From Mycobacterium genavense ATCC 51234 (GTDB lineage: Bacteria > Actinomycetota > Actinomycetes > Mycobacteriales > Mycobacteriaceae), in NCBI RefSeq assembly GCF_000526915.1, contig NZ_JAGZ01000008.1, positions 124,001 to 188,000 of the forward strand: DNA of 64,000 nt, written 5' to 3'. Positions 44,129 through 52,780 of the stretch are shown here, piece by piece (the stretch's first letter is position 1; each line of letters starts with the position of its first letter). Position numbers and translations under genes: made by a program. The notes beneath the pieces are model-generated. The model was not told the origin of the DNA. It did not search any database and saw only the letters and a program-made list of their open reading frames with translations.

Positions 44129-44218
44129 CTCATCCATCTCCTTCACCCTTCAAGCATTCGGAGCCGTTGACCGCGCAAGTTGGTGCCCCGGACAGGCCCC
44201 CCAAACAAGGCAGCGCCG

Positions 44219-44764
44219 TCATCGAGTAACTCCGAGTTCCTGCAGAGTGAGCCGCAAAGCCCGCACGGCATAGTGTAGTCGCGACTTCACGGTTCCTTCG
44301 GCAATGTCAAGGTCTCCAGCAATCTGCGCGGTGGTCCAACCGCGGTAGTACGAGCGTTCGATGACGGCGCGGTGTTCCGCGGACAGTTGCGCCATCGCAT
44401 CGGCGATCAACAGCCGGTCCAGGGCGGCGTTGACCTCGTCGGGCGTGGCCTGTTCGGGCGCTCCGTCTTCGTCGAGCGAGCCGACCACGTTGCGATACCG
44501 GGCGCTGCGCCGGTCGTCGATGATCATGTTCCGGGCAACGGTGAACAGCCAGGCACGCGCCGACCGCTCGGTGTCGCCGACGACCTCCGGATGCTGCCAG
44601 GCTCGCAGCAGCGTTTCCTGAACGACGTCCTCGGCGTGGGCGGCATCGCCGGTCAGCCGCAGCGCATAGCGCCACAGCACGGCAGCGTGCTTGTCGTAGA
44701 GGGCCTTCATCAACGCAGCTTCTGCCGCCCCCGACGCTCGCCAGGTACTAGCGCCCCGGGCCAC
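44219..44764 (-). CDS. sigL: ECF sigma factor SigL
   Basis: SigL is an ECF sigma factor which in M. tuberculosis controls itself with rslA and a set of cell-envelope and polyketide genes. The 181-residue protein has region 2 (L-W-R-Y-A-L-R-L-T-G-D-A-A-H-A-E-D-V-V-Q) and region 4 with T-A-Q-I-A-G-D-L-D-I-A-E-G-T-V-K-S-R-L. The GTG start at 44764 is 7 nt from a strong AGGAGG; an ATG 18 nt upstream lies before that RBS and is not used. The SigL promoter-like element before it supports autoregulation. rslA follows on the same strand. Confidence 0.93.
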   Translation of the reverse strand: MARGASTWRASGAAEAALMKALYDKHAAVLWRYALRLTGDAAHAEDVVQETLLRAWQHPEVVGDTERSARAWLFTVARNMIIDDRRSARYRNVVGSLDEDGAPEQATPDEVNAALDRLLIADAMAQLSAEHRAVIERSYYRGWTTAQIAGDLDIAEGTVKSRLHYAVRALRLTLQELGVTR

Positions 44765-44785
44765 TCGACCACCTCCTGCCAATTG

Positions 44786-44812
44786 ACACGAGTGGAGTAG
44801 GTGTTTGGTTCG
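44786..44812 (-). promoter_or_regulatory. SigL-type autoregulatory promoter of sigL
   Basis: Minus strand CGAACC (44812-44807), a 16-nt spacer and CGTGT (44790-44786) match the SigL consensus except for the first base. The GTG start lies 22 nt beyond the -10. A TGAACC also occurs at 44819-44814, but its spacer of 23 nt is too long. The element overlaps the end of map. Confidence 0.65.
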
Positions 44813-44816
44813 AGGT

Positions 44817-45617
44817 TCAGGTCAGAGTGAGAATGCGCGGCCCGTCGTCGGTGACCGCCACGGTGTGTTCCCAGTGCGCCGCCCGCGATCCGTCGGTGGT
44901 GGTGACCGTCCAGTCGTCATCGAGCACCAGCGTCTTGCCCGTGCCGAGCGTCAGCATCGGTTCGATGGCCAGCACCGAACCGGGGGCCAGCAGCGGTCCG
45001 CGGCCCGGCGACCCCTCGTTGGGCAGGAACGGGTCCATGTGCATCTGCCGGCCGATGCCGTGGCCGCCATAGCCTTCCACAATCCCGAACGCGCGGCGAT
45101 GGCGGACCTCGGCCGCCCGCGTCCCCATTTCGATGGCGTGCGCGACGTCGGTCAACCGGTTACCGGGGATCATCGCCGCGATTCCGGCTTCCAGCGATTC
45201 CCGGGTCGCCGCCGAAAGCGCCTCGTCGGCGGGATCGAGCTGCCCGACCCCGAACGTGATCGCGGCGTCGCCGTGCCAGCCGTCCAACACCGCGCCGCAG
45301 TCGATGGATACCAGGTCGCCGGGGGTGAGGACTTCGGCCGCCGACGGGATGCCGTGCACCACCCGGTCGTTCACCGACGCGCAGATCGAGGCCGGGTAGC
45401 CGTGATAGCCCAGGAACGACGGGGTCGCGCCGAGTTCCCGGATCACCGATTCGGCGATCTCGTCCAGGCTCAGCGTGGACACCCCGGAGACCGCGGCCGC
45501 GTGCACCGCCTGCATCGCGTTGGCAACCACCGCACCGGCCGCGGCCATCGCGTCGAGCTCGCCGGCGCTGCGCTGCGGCACCACCTTGGTTCTGCGCAGC
45601 CGCACCAGCGGGCGCAT
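44817..45617 (-). CDS. map: Type I methionine aminopeptidase
   Basis: This enzyme removes the N-terminal Met from new proteins. The 266-residue protein has the dinuclear metal ligands of the family: two Asp in S-I-D-C-G-A-V-L-D-G-W-H-G-D, His in G-Y-G-G-H-G-I-G, and Glu in A-I-E-P-M-L and H-W-E-H-T. ATG 45617 lies 2 nt after adk, and the secY-adk-map order is standard for the genus. It is intact. Confidence 0.95.
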   Translation of the reverse strand: MRPLVRLRRTKVVPQRSAGELDAMAAAGAVVANAMQAVHAAAVSGVSTLSLDEIAESVIRELGATPSFLGYHGYPASICASVNDRVVHGIPSAAEVLTPGDLVSIDCGAVLDGWHGDAAITFGVGQLDPADEALSAATRESLEAGIAAMIPGNRLTDVAHAIEMGTRAAEVRHRRAFGIVEGYGGHGIGRQMHMDPFLPNEGSPGRGPLLAPGSVLAIEPMLTLGTGKTLVLDDDWTVTTTDGSRAAHWEHTVAVTDDGPRILTLT

Positions 45618-45619
45618 CG

Positions 45620-46165
45620 TTACTTGCCCAGCGCTCGCAGCGCGCGGGCGAATACCTCGTCCACCGGTCCGACGGCGTCGACGGTCTTCAGTTCGTCGCG
45701 GTAGTACTCCAGCAGCGGCGCGGTTTCGTCGCGGTAGACCTTCATCCGGTTGAGGATGATCTCCTCGGTGTCATCAGCGCGGCCGCGGCCCTTGAGCCGC
45801 TGCAGCAACTCGTCCTCCGACACCCGGAATTCCAGCACCGCGTCGATGTCGGTGCCACGGCGTCCCAGCATCTCGTGCAGCGCTTTGGCTTGCTCGATCG
45901 AGCGGGGATACCCGTCCAGGATGAATCCGTTGGCGGCGTCTTGGTCGTTCAGCCGGTCGTCGACGAGCTGGTTGGTGAGGTCGGAGGGCACCAGGTCACC
46001 GGCATCCAGGTAGCGCTTGGCTTCCAGGCCCAGCTTGGTGCCCTGCTCGATGTTGCTCCGGAACAGGTCGCCGGTGGAGATCTGCGGGATCCCGAGCTTC
46101 TCGCTGAGTTTCTCCGACTGCGTGCCTTTACCTGCCCCCGGTGGCCCCAGCAAAACGACTCTCAC
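45620..46165 (-). CDS. adk: Adenylate kinase
   Basis: Adk interconverts AMP, ADP and ATP. The 181-residue enzyme has the P-loop G-P-P-G-A-G-K-G-T-Q and the short LID form (R-G-R-A-D-D-T-E-E) typical of mycobacteria. The GTG start at 46165 overlaps the secY stop as GTGA, so it is coupled to secY. It is intact. Confidence 0.97.
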   Translation of the reverse strand: MRVVLLGPPGAGKGTQSEKLSEKLGIPQISTGDLFRSNIEQGTKLGLEAKRYLDAGDLVPSDLTNQLVDDRLNDQDAANGFILDGYPRSIEQAKALHEMLGRRGTDIDAVLEFRVSEDELLQRLKGRGRADDTEEIILNRMKVYRDETAPLLEYYRDELKTVDAVGPVDEVFARALRALGK

Positions 46166-47487
46166 TTGAGGAACCCTTCGTAGTTGCGCTGCATCAGCTG
46201 ACTCTCGATCTGTTTGACCGTATCCAAACCGACGCCAATCATGATCAGAACCGCAGTACCGCCGAACGGCAGATTCTGCACGGCCCCGGCGTTCCCGATC
46301 TGCAGGAACAGGTTGGGCAGCACCGCGATCGCACCGAGGTAGATCGAGCCCGGCAAGGTGATCCTGCTCAGCACGAAACGCAGATAGTCGGCGGTGGGCT
46401 TGCCCGGCCGGATGCCCGGGATGAATCCGCCGAACTTCTTCATCTCGTCAGCGCGCTCGTCGGGATTGAAGGTGATCGACACATAGAAGTACGTGAAGAA
46501 GATGATGAGCCCGAAGTAGATGCCGATGTAGACCGGATCGCTCGGGTCGGACAGATACGTGCCGACGAACTTGTCCCACCAGCTGTTGCCCACGCCGCCG
46601 CTGCCGCTGCGGATCAACTGGGTGATCAGGTGCGGAATGTAGATCAGCGACGACGCGAAGATGACCGGGATGACACCGGCCTGGTTGACCTTGAGCGGCA
46701 GATACGTCGAGGTTCCGCCGTACATGCGACGGCCCACCATGCGCTTGGCGTACTGCACCGGGATCCGGCGCTGGCCCTGCTCGACGAAGACCACGCCCAC
46801 GATGATGATCAGCGCGGCCACCAGCACCGCGGTGAGGATCATCCCGCCGCGGCTGTCCAGGATCGTCTTGCCTTCGGACGGGATGCGGGCGGCGATGCCG
46901 ACGAAGATCAGCAGCGACATGCCGTTGCCGATGCCGCGTTCGGTGATCAGCTCACCCATCCACATCACCAGCGCGGCGCCGCTCGTCATCACCAGCACGA
47001 TGACGACCAGGGTGAAGATGCTCTGGTCGGCGATGATGTCCAGCGAGCAGCCCTGCAGCAGACCCCCGTTGGCGGCCAGCGCCACGATGCTGGTGGCCTG
47101 CAGAATCGCCAGCGCGATCGCCAAGTAACGCGTGTACTGCGTCATCTTGGCCTGGCCGGACTGGCCTTCCTTGCGTAATTCCTCGAACCGCGGGATGACC
47201 ACGGTGAGCAGCTGCACGATGATGCTGGCGGTGATGTAGGGCATCACGCCCACCGCGAACACCGTGAGCTTGAGCAGCGCACCGCCGGAGAACAGGTTGA
47301 TCAGCGAATAGATCTGCCCGGCTTCGCCACCGCTGGCCTCTTTGATGCATTGCTGCACGTTCGGGTAGTTGACGCCGGGCGACGGCAAAGCGGCACCGAC
47401 GCGATACAGCACGACAATGCCAAGCGTGAAGAGGATCTTCCGTCTCAAGTCGACTGTTCGCAGCGACGAGATGAAAGCCGAAAGCAC
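46162..47487 (-). CDS. secY: Preprotein translocase subunit SecY
   Basis: SecY forms the protein-conducting channel of the Sec system. The 441-residue protein has ten membrane segments and the conserved loops I-G-N-G-M-S and G-I-R-P-G-K-P-T. The GTG start at 47487 (V-L-S-A-F-I-S-S-L-R) follows CAGGAGG and matches the length of the mycobacterial protein; the upstream open extension has no Sec character. It heads the secY-adk-map run. Its upstream region of about 260 bases is shared with a divergent methyltransferase gene. Confidence 0.97.
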   Translation of the reverse strand: MLSAFISSLRTVDLRRKILFTLGIVVLYRVGAALPSPGVNYPNVQQCIKEASGGEAGQIYSLINLFSGGALLKLTVFAVGVMPYITASIIVQLLTVVIPRFEELRKEGQSGQAKMTQYTRYLAIALAILQATSIVALAANGGLLQGCSLDIIADQSIFTLVVIVLVMTSGAALVMWMGELITERGIGNGMSLLIFVGIAARIPSEGKTILDSRGGMILTAVLVAALIIIVGVVFVEQGQRRIPVQYAKRMVGRRMYGGTSTYLPLKVNQAGVIPVIFASSLIYIPHLITQLIRSGSGGVGNSWWDKFVGTYLSDPSDPVYIGIYFGLIIFFTYFYVSITFNPDERADEMKKFGGFIPGIRPGKPTADYLRFVLSRITLPGSIYLGAIAVLPNLFLQIGNAGAVQNLPFGGTAVLIMIGVGLDTVKQIESQLMQRNYEGFLK

Positions 47488-47706
47488 TTCTATCCTCCTG
47501 CGCGGCCGGGGTGGTAATCCTGCGTTTACGCGCGCTCTACACCCGCAGGCCAGGACGTACGGCGTCACGCGTCAAATCGTGTACGAGACTAACAGCTGGT
47601 CGGAGCAGATCCTTAAAAGGGCGTCATGGAGCGGTAGGAAAAGGGCCCAAAAAATTCAGGAAGCCGACAGCATCCAGGCGTATAGTTTTGTGATCTCGTT
47701 GCATTT

Positions 47707-47718
47707 GCTAAGTATCAA
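47707..47718 (+). promoter_or_regulatory. GCTAAGTATCAA element before the first methyltransferase block
   Basis: GCTAAGTATCAA lies 27 nt before the first methyltransferase ATG. A near match, GCTAGGTATTAA, occurs at 61320-61331 before the second block. The shared AT-rich element in this GC-rich window suggests a common promoter or operator. It cannot be assigned to a regulator from the sequence. Confidence 0.4.
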
Positions 47719-47745
47719 ACTCGGCCGGGACGATCGAGGAGCACC

Positions 47746-48657
47746 ATGACACGCACTGACCAAGACAGTTGGGATCTGGCTTCCAGCGTCGGCGCCACCG
47801 CCACCATGGTCGCCGCGGCTCGCGCGGTGGCCAGCAAGGAAGACAACCCGATCATCAACGATCCGTTCGCGGGGCCCCTGGTGCGGGCCGTCGGGCTGGA
47901 TTTCTTCCGCCGGGTGGTCGACGGCGAACTCACCACCGCAGAAACCCCCGAGAACGGCCTCAGTGACCTGCAGGTCGAGACCGACTCGATCGCGGTGCGC
48001 ACCCGGTTCTTCGACGACTTCTTCCTCAACGCCGCCCGCGACGGCATCCGCCAAGCGGTGATTCTGGCCGCCGGGCTCGACGCCCGCGCCTACCGGCTGT
48101 CCTGGCCGAGCGGCAGCGTGGTCTACGAAGTCGATCAGCCCCGCGTCATCGAGTTCAAGACCACCACGATGTCCAGCCTGGGCGCACTGCCGTCGGCCGA
48201 GCGTCGCACCGTCAGTGTCGATCTTCGCGACGACTGGCCTGCGGCGTTGCGCAGCAGCGGGTTTGACGTGACCCGGCCGACGTCATGGAGCGCCGAGGGA
48301 CTGCTGATGTATCTACCCCCAGACGCCCAGGACCGGCTCTTCGACAACATCACCGCGCTGTCCGCACCGGGCAGCATGCTGGCCACCGAATTCCATCCGC
48401 CGGCGGAAACGACGATGTCCGAACGTGCCCGGGAATTCAACCAGCGGTGGCTGAATCTGGGCTGCGACATCGACCTGTCGCAATTGTTCTTCGACGGCGA
48501 GCGCAGCGACGTCGTCGAATACCTGAAAGGCCATGGCTGGCAGGTGAGCTCGCGTCCACGGCGCGAACTGTTCGCCGACTACGGCCGCGACTTCCACGAC
48601 AGCGAGGCGCTGTCCCAACTGCGCAACATCGTGTCTGTCACCGCGACTCTCGGTTAG
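47746..48657 (+). CDS. SAM-dependent methyltransferase, TIGR00027/LCM type (block 1, copy 1)
   Basis: A 303-residue class I methyltransferase of a family greatly expanded in mycobacteria (Rv0725c, Rv0726c and Rv0731c lie in the same area in M. tuberculosis). It begins with D-S-W-D-L-A-S-S-V-G-A-T-A-T. The SAM site is around G-L-D-A-R-A-Y-R-L and Y-E-V-D-Q-P-R-V-I-E-F-K. A S-A-E-G-L-L-M-Y-L-P motif is in the second half. Substrate unknown; relatives of the leucine carboxyl methyltransferase fold methylate carboxylates or hydroxyls of lipids. ATG 47746 follows CGAGGAG. It is intact, first of three tandem copies. Confidence 0.85.
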   Translation: MTRTDQDSWDLASSVGATATMVAAARAVASKEDNPIINDPFAGPLVRAVGLDFFRRVVDGELTTAETPENGLSDLQVETDSIAVRTRFFDDFFLNAARDGIRQAVILAAGLDARAYRLSWPSGSVVYEVDQPRVIEFKTTTMSSLGALPSAERRTVSVDLRDDWPAALRSSGFDVTRPTSWSAEGLLMYLPPDAQDRLFDNITALSAPGSMLATEFHPPAETTMSERAREFNQRWLNLGCDIDLSQLFFDGERSDVVEYLKGHGWQVSSRPRRELFADYGRDFHDSEALSQLRNIVSVTATLG

Positions 48658-48667
48658 GAGTGCATGC

Positions 48668-49592
48668 ATGACGAGCACCGACAGCAAGCGGTTCGACGGT
48701 GACAGTTGGGATTTGGCGTCCAGCGTGGGAGCCACCGCCACCGCGGTGGCGGCGCGGCGGGCGATGGCCTCCAAGGGCCCCAACCCGCTGATCGACGACC
48801 CCTACGCCGAGCCGCTGGTCAACGCCGTCGGCGTGGACGCCTTCATCCGGATGATGAACGGCGAGGTCGAACTCTCCGACGACGATCCCGCGTTCACCCC
48901 GCAGCGGCTCAGCGAGGGCATGGCCGTGCGCACCCGGTACTTCGACACCTTTTTCCTCGACGCCGCGAAAGCCGGTGTGCGCCAGGCGGTCATCCTCGCG
49001 TCCGGGCTGGACACCCGCGCTTACCGGTTGCCCTGGCCGGATGGCTCCGTGCTCTACGAGATCGACCAGCCACAGGTGATCGAATTCAAGACCCGCACCC
49101 TGGCCGATCTCGGCGCGGCCCCGACCACCGATCGCCGGCCGGTGGCGGTGGACCTGCGCGACGACTGGCCGGCCGCGTTGCGCAGCAATGGCTTCGACTC
49201 CACCGAGCCGTCGGCCCTCGATCGCCGAAGGCCTGCTGGGCTACCTGCCGCCGGACGCCCAGGACCGACTGTTCGACCACATCACGGCGTTGTCCGCCGC
49301 CGGCAGCCGCCTCGCCACCGGCTACGTCCCCAACATGCGTGACCGCGTCGAAAAGCGGGGCCGCGAGATGAGCGAACGGTGGCGCCGGATGGGGCTGGAT
49401 CTGAACTGGTCGGAGTTGGTCTACACCGGCCAGCGCAACGACGTGGCGGCCTACCTCGCCGAACGGGGCTGGCAGACCACGGTGCGCAGTACCCAGGAGA
49501 TGTACGCGCACAACGGTTTTGAGTTCCCGACCGAGCCGACCATGGCCGCCTTCGGCGACATCCAATATCTATCGGCAACACTAGGAGCCTGA
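48668..49592 (+). pseudogene. SAM-dependent methyltransferase, TIGR00027 type (block 1, copy 2), one frameshift
   Basis: This paralogue begins M-T-S-T-D-S-K-R-F-D-G-D-S-W-D and keeps the SAM motifs G-L-D-T-R-A-Y-R-L and Y-E-I-D-Q-P-Q-V-I-E-F-K. The frame changes near 49208-49212: after D-S-T-E-P-S-A the expected W-I-A-E-G-L-L is replaced by L-D-R-R-R-P. The rest (I-A-E-G-L-L-G-Y-L-P onward) is in another frame to 49592. The 925-nt length fits a 1-nt insertion. It is 10 nt after copy 1. Confidence 0.85.
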
Positions 49593-49594
49593 GC

Positions 49595-50524
49595 ATGACG
49601 CGCACCGAGCAAGACACCTGGGACCTGGCCTCCAGCGTGGGGGCCACCGCGACTTGGGTCGCCGCCTGCCGGGCCCTGGCCAGCAAGCAGCCGGGCGCCC
49701 TGATCGACGATCAATTCGCCGATCCGCTCGTTCGTGCGGTGGGCGCGGGGTTTTTCATCAAAGTGCTCGACGGCGAAATCACGGACGAGACAGGAGGATT
49801 GGAGCCCGACGCGGACCCCGATGTCGAGTTCAACCTGCAACGCATGGTCAACATGATGGCCGTACGCACCCGGTATTTCGACGACTTCTTCACCGGCGCA
49901 ACCGACGCGGGCATCCGCCAGGTGGTGATCCTGGCCTCGGGCCTGGACTCGCGGCCGTACCGGTTGGCGTGGCCGGCGGGCACGGTCGTCTACGAGGTCG
50001 ACCAGCCGGCGGTGATCGAGTTCAAGTCCACCGCCCTGTCGAACCTGGGCGCCGAGCCTACCGCGGCGCGCCGGACCGTTGCCGTCGATCTGCGCGACGA
50101 CTGGTTAAAAGCATTGCGCCAGGCGGGTTTTGACGAGTCACGGCCGAGCGCGTGGAGCGCCGAGGGCCTGCTGATGTACCTGCCTCCGGACGCCCAGGAT
50201 CGGCTGTTCGACGCCATCACCACGCTCAGCGCACCGGGCAGCCGACTGGCCACCGAATACCACCGCGATGGCATACCCCTGCTGGAGAAACGGGCCAAGG
50301 CGATGGCCAAGCGCTGGGGGCGGTTCGGCTTCGACACCGACGTGTCCGCGCTGGTGTACCACGGTGAACGCACCCCGGCCGCGGACTACCTGAGCGCGGC
50401 CGGCTGGCAGATCACCCCGCGCACCCGCGCCGATCAGTTCGCCGAGGCTGGGCTGCCGGTGCCGTCGGGCGAAGGCCTCCAAGCGCTGGAGAACCACATC
50501 TCGGTCGTCGCCGTCAAGCAGTAG
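49595..50524 (+). CDS. SAM-dependent methyltransferase, TIGR00027 type (block 1, copy 3)
   Basis: A 309-residue paralogue beginning M-T-R-T-E-Q-D-T-W-D-L-A. Its motifs are G-L-D-S-R-P-Y-R-L, Y-E-V-D-Q-P-A-V-I-E-F and W-S-A-E-G-L-L-M-Y-L-P-P. It starts 2 nt after the copy 2 stop, so the three genes form one transcription unit. It is intact. The product cannot be distinguished in function from copies 1, 4 and 5. Confidence 0.85.
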   Translation: MTRTEQDTWDLASSVGATATWVAACRALASKQPGALIDDQFADPLVRAVGAGFFIKVLDGEITDETGGLEPDADPDVEFNLQRMVNMMAVRTRYFDDFFTGATDAGIRQVVILASGLDSRPYRLAWPAGTVVYEVDQPAVIEFKSTALSNLGAEPTAARRTVAVDLRDDWLKALRQAGFDESRPSAWSAEGLLMYLPPDAQDRLFDAITTLSAPGSRLATEYHRDGIPLLEKRAKAMAKRWGRFGFDTDVSALVYHGERTPAADYLSAAGWQITPRTRADQFAEAGLPVPSGEGLQALENHISVVAVKQ

Positions 50525-50569
50525 CGCAGGCTAGGACAACTACGCCGCGCCCGGGACCGCGGACGCTGG

Positions 50570-51835
50570 CTACCCCAGGCCGGCCCCGGCCAGTTCGGCG
50601 GCGAGGTCGGCGGTGGACACGGTGCGGGCCCATTCCGCGAGTCCTTCCGCGTCGAACTGGGGCTCGATGCCCGCGGTCCCCGCCAGGCCGGGCGAGCTTG
50701 CCGCGGGTGCCGCCCCCACCGGGGTGCCCGCGCTGGGGGTGACGGGGGTGACGACGGCGGGGCCGGTGATGAAGCCGGATGGAAGGTTGGTGGGGGTGGC
50801 CTGAATGAGGTTGAGGTCGGTCACCAGTCCCGCCGAGTTGTAGGTGACCCAACCACCCTGAGTGATCAGGCCCGATTGCGAGGTCAGCGCGGCGCCGGTG
50901 ACGGATTCGCCGCTTGGCACGGTGATGCTGGCCCCGCCGGCGTTTTGGACATAGGTAAAGGTGCCGCTCAAGATCTGGCCCGAGCCCGTGAGCTGGAACA
51001 TGCCGATGTTGGTCTGTTGGACGCCGTTTACGGTGTAGGTGAGCGTTTGGCCGGAGTAAAGAACGGCTTTACCGGACCAGTTGAGCGGGGAGCCGCTGGT
51101 GACATCGACGGCCACGCCCACGTGGACGACGGCACCGCCGGACGCGACGCTGGCCTGGCTGCCGACGGGCAGGGGCGGGTCGACGCCGCCGCCGGTCGAG
51201 GCGGCCTCTTGGGTGGATTGCATTGTGGCCATGTGCATTACGGATTGGGTGCGGGCGCTGGTGGCATTGCCGGCGCTCTGGGCCGCCGCGCGGGTCTGGT
51301 CGGCCTGTCCCGCCTGATTCGTGGTTCGCGGTGCCTCGCTGAACGGACTCAGCGTGCTGGCGGACTCGGCAGCGGCCGCGTAGCCGTACATCGCGGTGGC
51401 GTCTTGGATCCACATCTCGGCGTACTGGGCTTCGGTGGCCGCGATCGCCGGGGTGTTCTGTCCGAAGAAATTGGTGGCGATCAGCGCCATCAGCTGGGCG
51501 CGGTTGGCCGCGATCGTCGCCGGCGGCACCGTCATCGCGAACACCGCCTCGTAGGTGGCCGCGTTGGCCTGCTCGGCGGTTTGCCCGGCCTCCACCGCGG
51601 TGGCCTGCAGCCACGCCAGATAGCGTGCCGCCGCGGCCGCCATTGACAGCGACGACGGACCGAACCACGCCTGGCCGATCAGCCCCGCGACTTCCGACTA
51701 ATAGCCGCTCGCCGCGGACTCCAGCTGGGCGGCCGCCGCGGCCCAGGCCGCCGGCGCGGCCAGCATCGGCCCCGCCCCCGAGCCGGTGTACATCAGTCCC
51801 GAATTGACCTCGGGACAGCGCAACGCGAAATCCAT
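50570..51835 (-). pseudogene. PPE family protein, in-frame TAG at codon 46
   Basis: This encoded a PPE protein of about 421 residues, a family exported by type VII systems and found in mycobacteria. The start M-D-F-A-L-R-C-P-E-V-N-S-G has Cys in place of the first Pro of the P-P-E. The N-terminal domain (about residues 1-180) retains the late W-x-G at Q-A-W-F-G-P-S-S and the helical pattern. The C-terminal half is a low-complexity Thr/Gly/Ser region with no known repeat. A TAG at 51698-51700 interrupts A-A-S-G-Y-[Trp]-S-E-V-A, replacing Trp (TGG to TAG). The rest of the frame is open. A second PPE copy lies near 60 kb and shares the C-terminal G-L-A-G-T-A-G-I. Confidence 0.87.
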
Positions 51836-52080
51836 GGCCCTTCTCTTTCTGGGTAGGCGCGGCCAGTACTCAACACACGTCCAATGGCGCGAAATTTTAG
51901 CGCGGCGCAAGACTAGAAGCCTGTCAAGTTGCTGTGAATTTGCCGCCGCGCTCGTGCGGGTGGCAGCAAACGATTGGCCGCCCGGCTGCGATGGTCTCGA
52001 GTGCCCAAATCTCAATCCGGATGACCCTCGGCGAAGTCCACCGATCGCGCTCGCCACGGCGCCAAAGCGGGCGGTGCCGC

Positions 52081-52746
52081 TTAGCCCGGTTTGGCCGCCG
52101 GTGCGCGGACCACCAACGGCACGGCGGGGAAGCAGCACGCCAGCTCCGAGCGCGACTTGCGCAGTGCGGCAGTGCCGTAACCCCGCTTGCGGTGGTCGCG
52201 GTGAATCCAAATCCGCACGTTGACTTCGCCGCGGACCAGCTCGCCGAACACCATGCCCACTTTCTCGCCGGAATCAACGGCGACGAACCAGGCGGCCTCC
52301 TCGTCGTCCACACGGCGCAGGGCCGCCCGGATCTCGTCGTCGAGGTCGCCCGCCGGCTGGTCGGATCCATCGCCGGCGGCACCCTTTTCCTCGGTGCGGA
52401 TGGCGAACAAATCGCGGTCCTCGGCGGCGGAAAACGGCCGCAGCTCCAAGCTTTCGCCCGAGCTCGCCGGGCGCTCCCCGAGCGTGAAACTCAGCTGCTT
52501 GTTCAAATCCTCGAGTTCGGCGAGGATCTTGCGGCGCGAATCGATGGTGAGTTGCTCGAAGCACATGCCCATCACCGCTTCGGCCGCAAGGTGAGAGGTG
52601 TCGAGCAATTTGACGATCCCCTCGATCGCGACTGCCTTGTTTTCCGACTCCACCACTAAGTCGGCAATTTCATGCCGGCGTTCCAGAGCTTTCAACAGGG
52701 CGTCTGCGATCTCTCTACGGGCGGCTTTGCGGTCTCGGTCAGTCAT
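52081..52746 (-). CDS. GNAT acetyltransferase with gyrase A-like N-terminal helical region (Rv0730-like)
   Basis: A 221-residue protein. The C-terminal half is a GNAT N-acetyltransferase domain with the acetyl-CoA loop R-D-H-R-K-R-G-Y-G-T-A. The N-terminal 70 or so residues are helical and resemble the coiled tower of GyrA/ParC. They run L-L-K-A-L-E-R-R-H-E-I-A-D-L, then a segment with I-E-G-I-V-K-L-L-D, then M-C-F-E-Q-L-T-I-D-S-R-R-K-I. This fits the GyrA pattern of L-x-A-L-x-x-I-D...M-x-L-x-x-L-T-x-x-x-R-x-K-I-x-x-E-L. The resemblance was noticed by eye. It may bind gyrase or share a heptad pattern only. The gene is intact and sits 244 bases from a PPE pseudogene. Confidence 0.75.
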   Translation of the reverse strand: MTDRDRKAARREIADALLKALERRHEIADLVVESENKAVAIEGIVKLLDTSHLAAEAVMGMCFEQLTIDSRRKILAELEDLNKQLSFTLGERPASSGESLELRPFSAAEDRDLFAIRTEEKGAAGDGSDQPAGDLDDEIRAALRRVDDEEAAWFVAVDSGEKVGMVFGELVRGEVNVRIWIHRDHRKRGYGTAALRKSRSELACCFPAVPLVVRAPAAKPG

Positions 52747-52780
52747 TGCACCAGACTAGATCCCCAAGGCGGCTACCGCG

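Noticed and set aside
44814..44819. TGAACC as the -35 of sigL
   Set aside because: Its distance to CGTGT is 23 nt. The CGAACC next to it has the 16-nt spacing also found at the biosynthetic operon.
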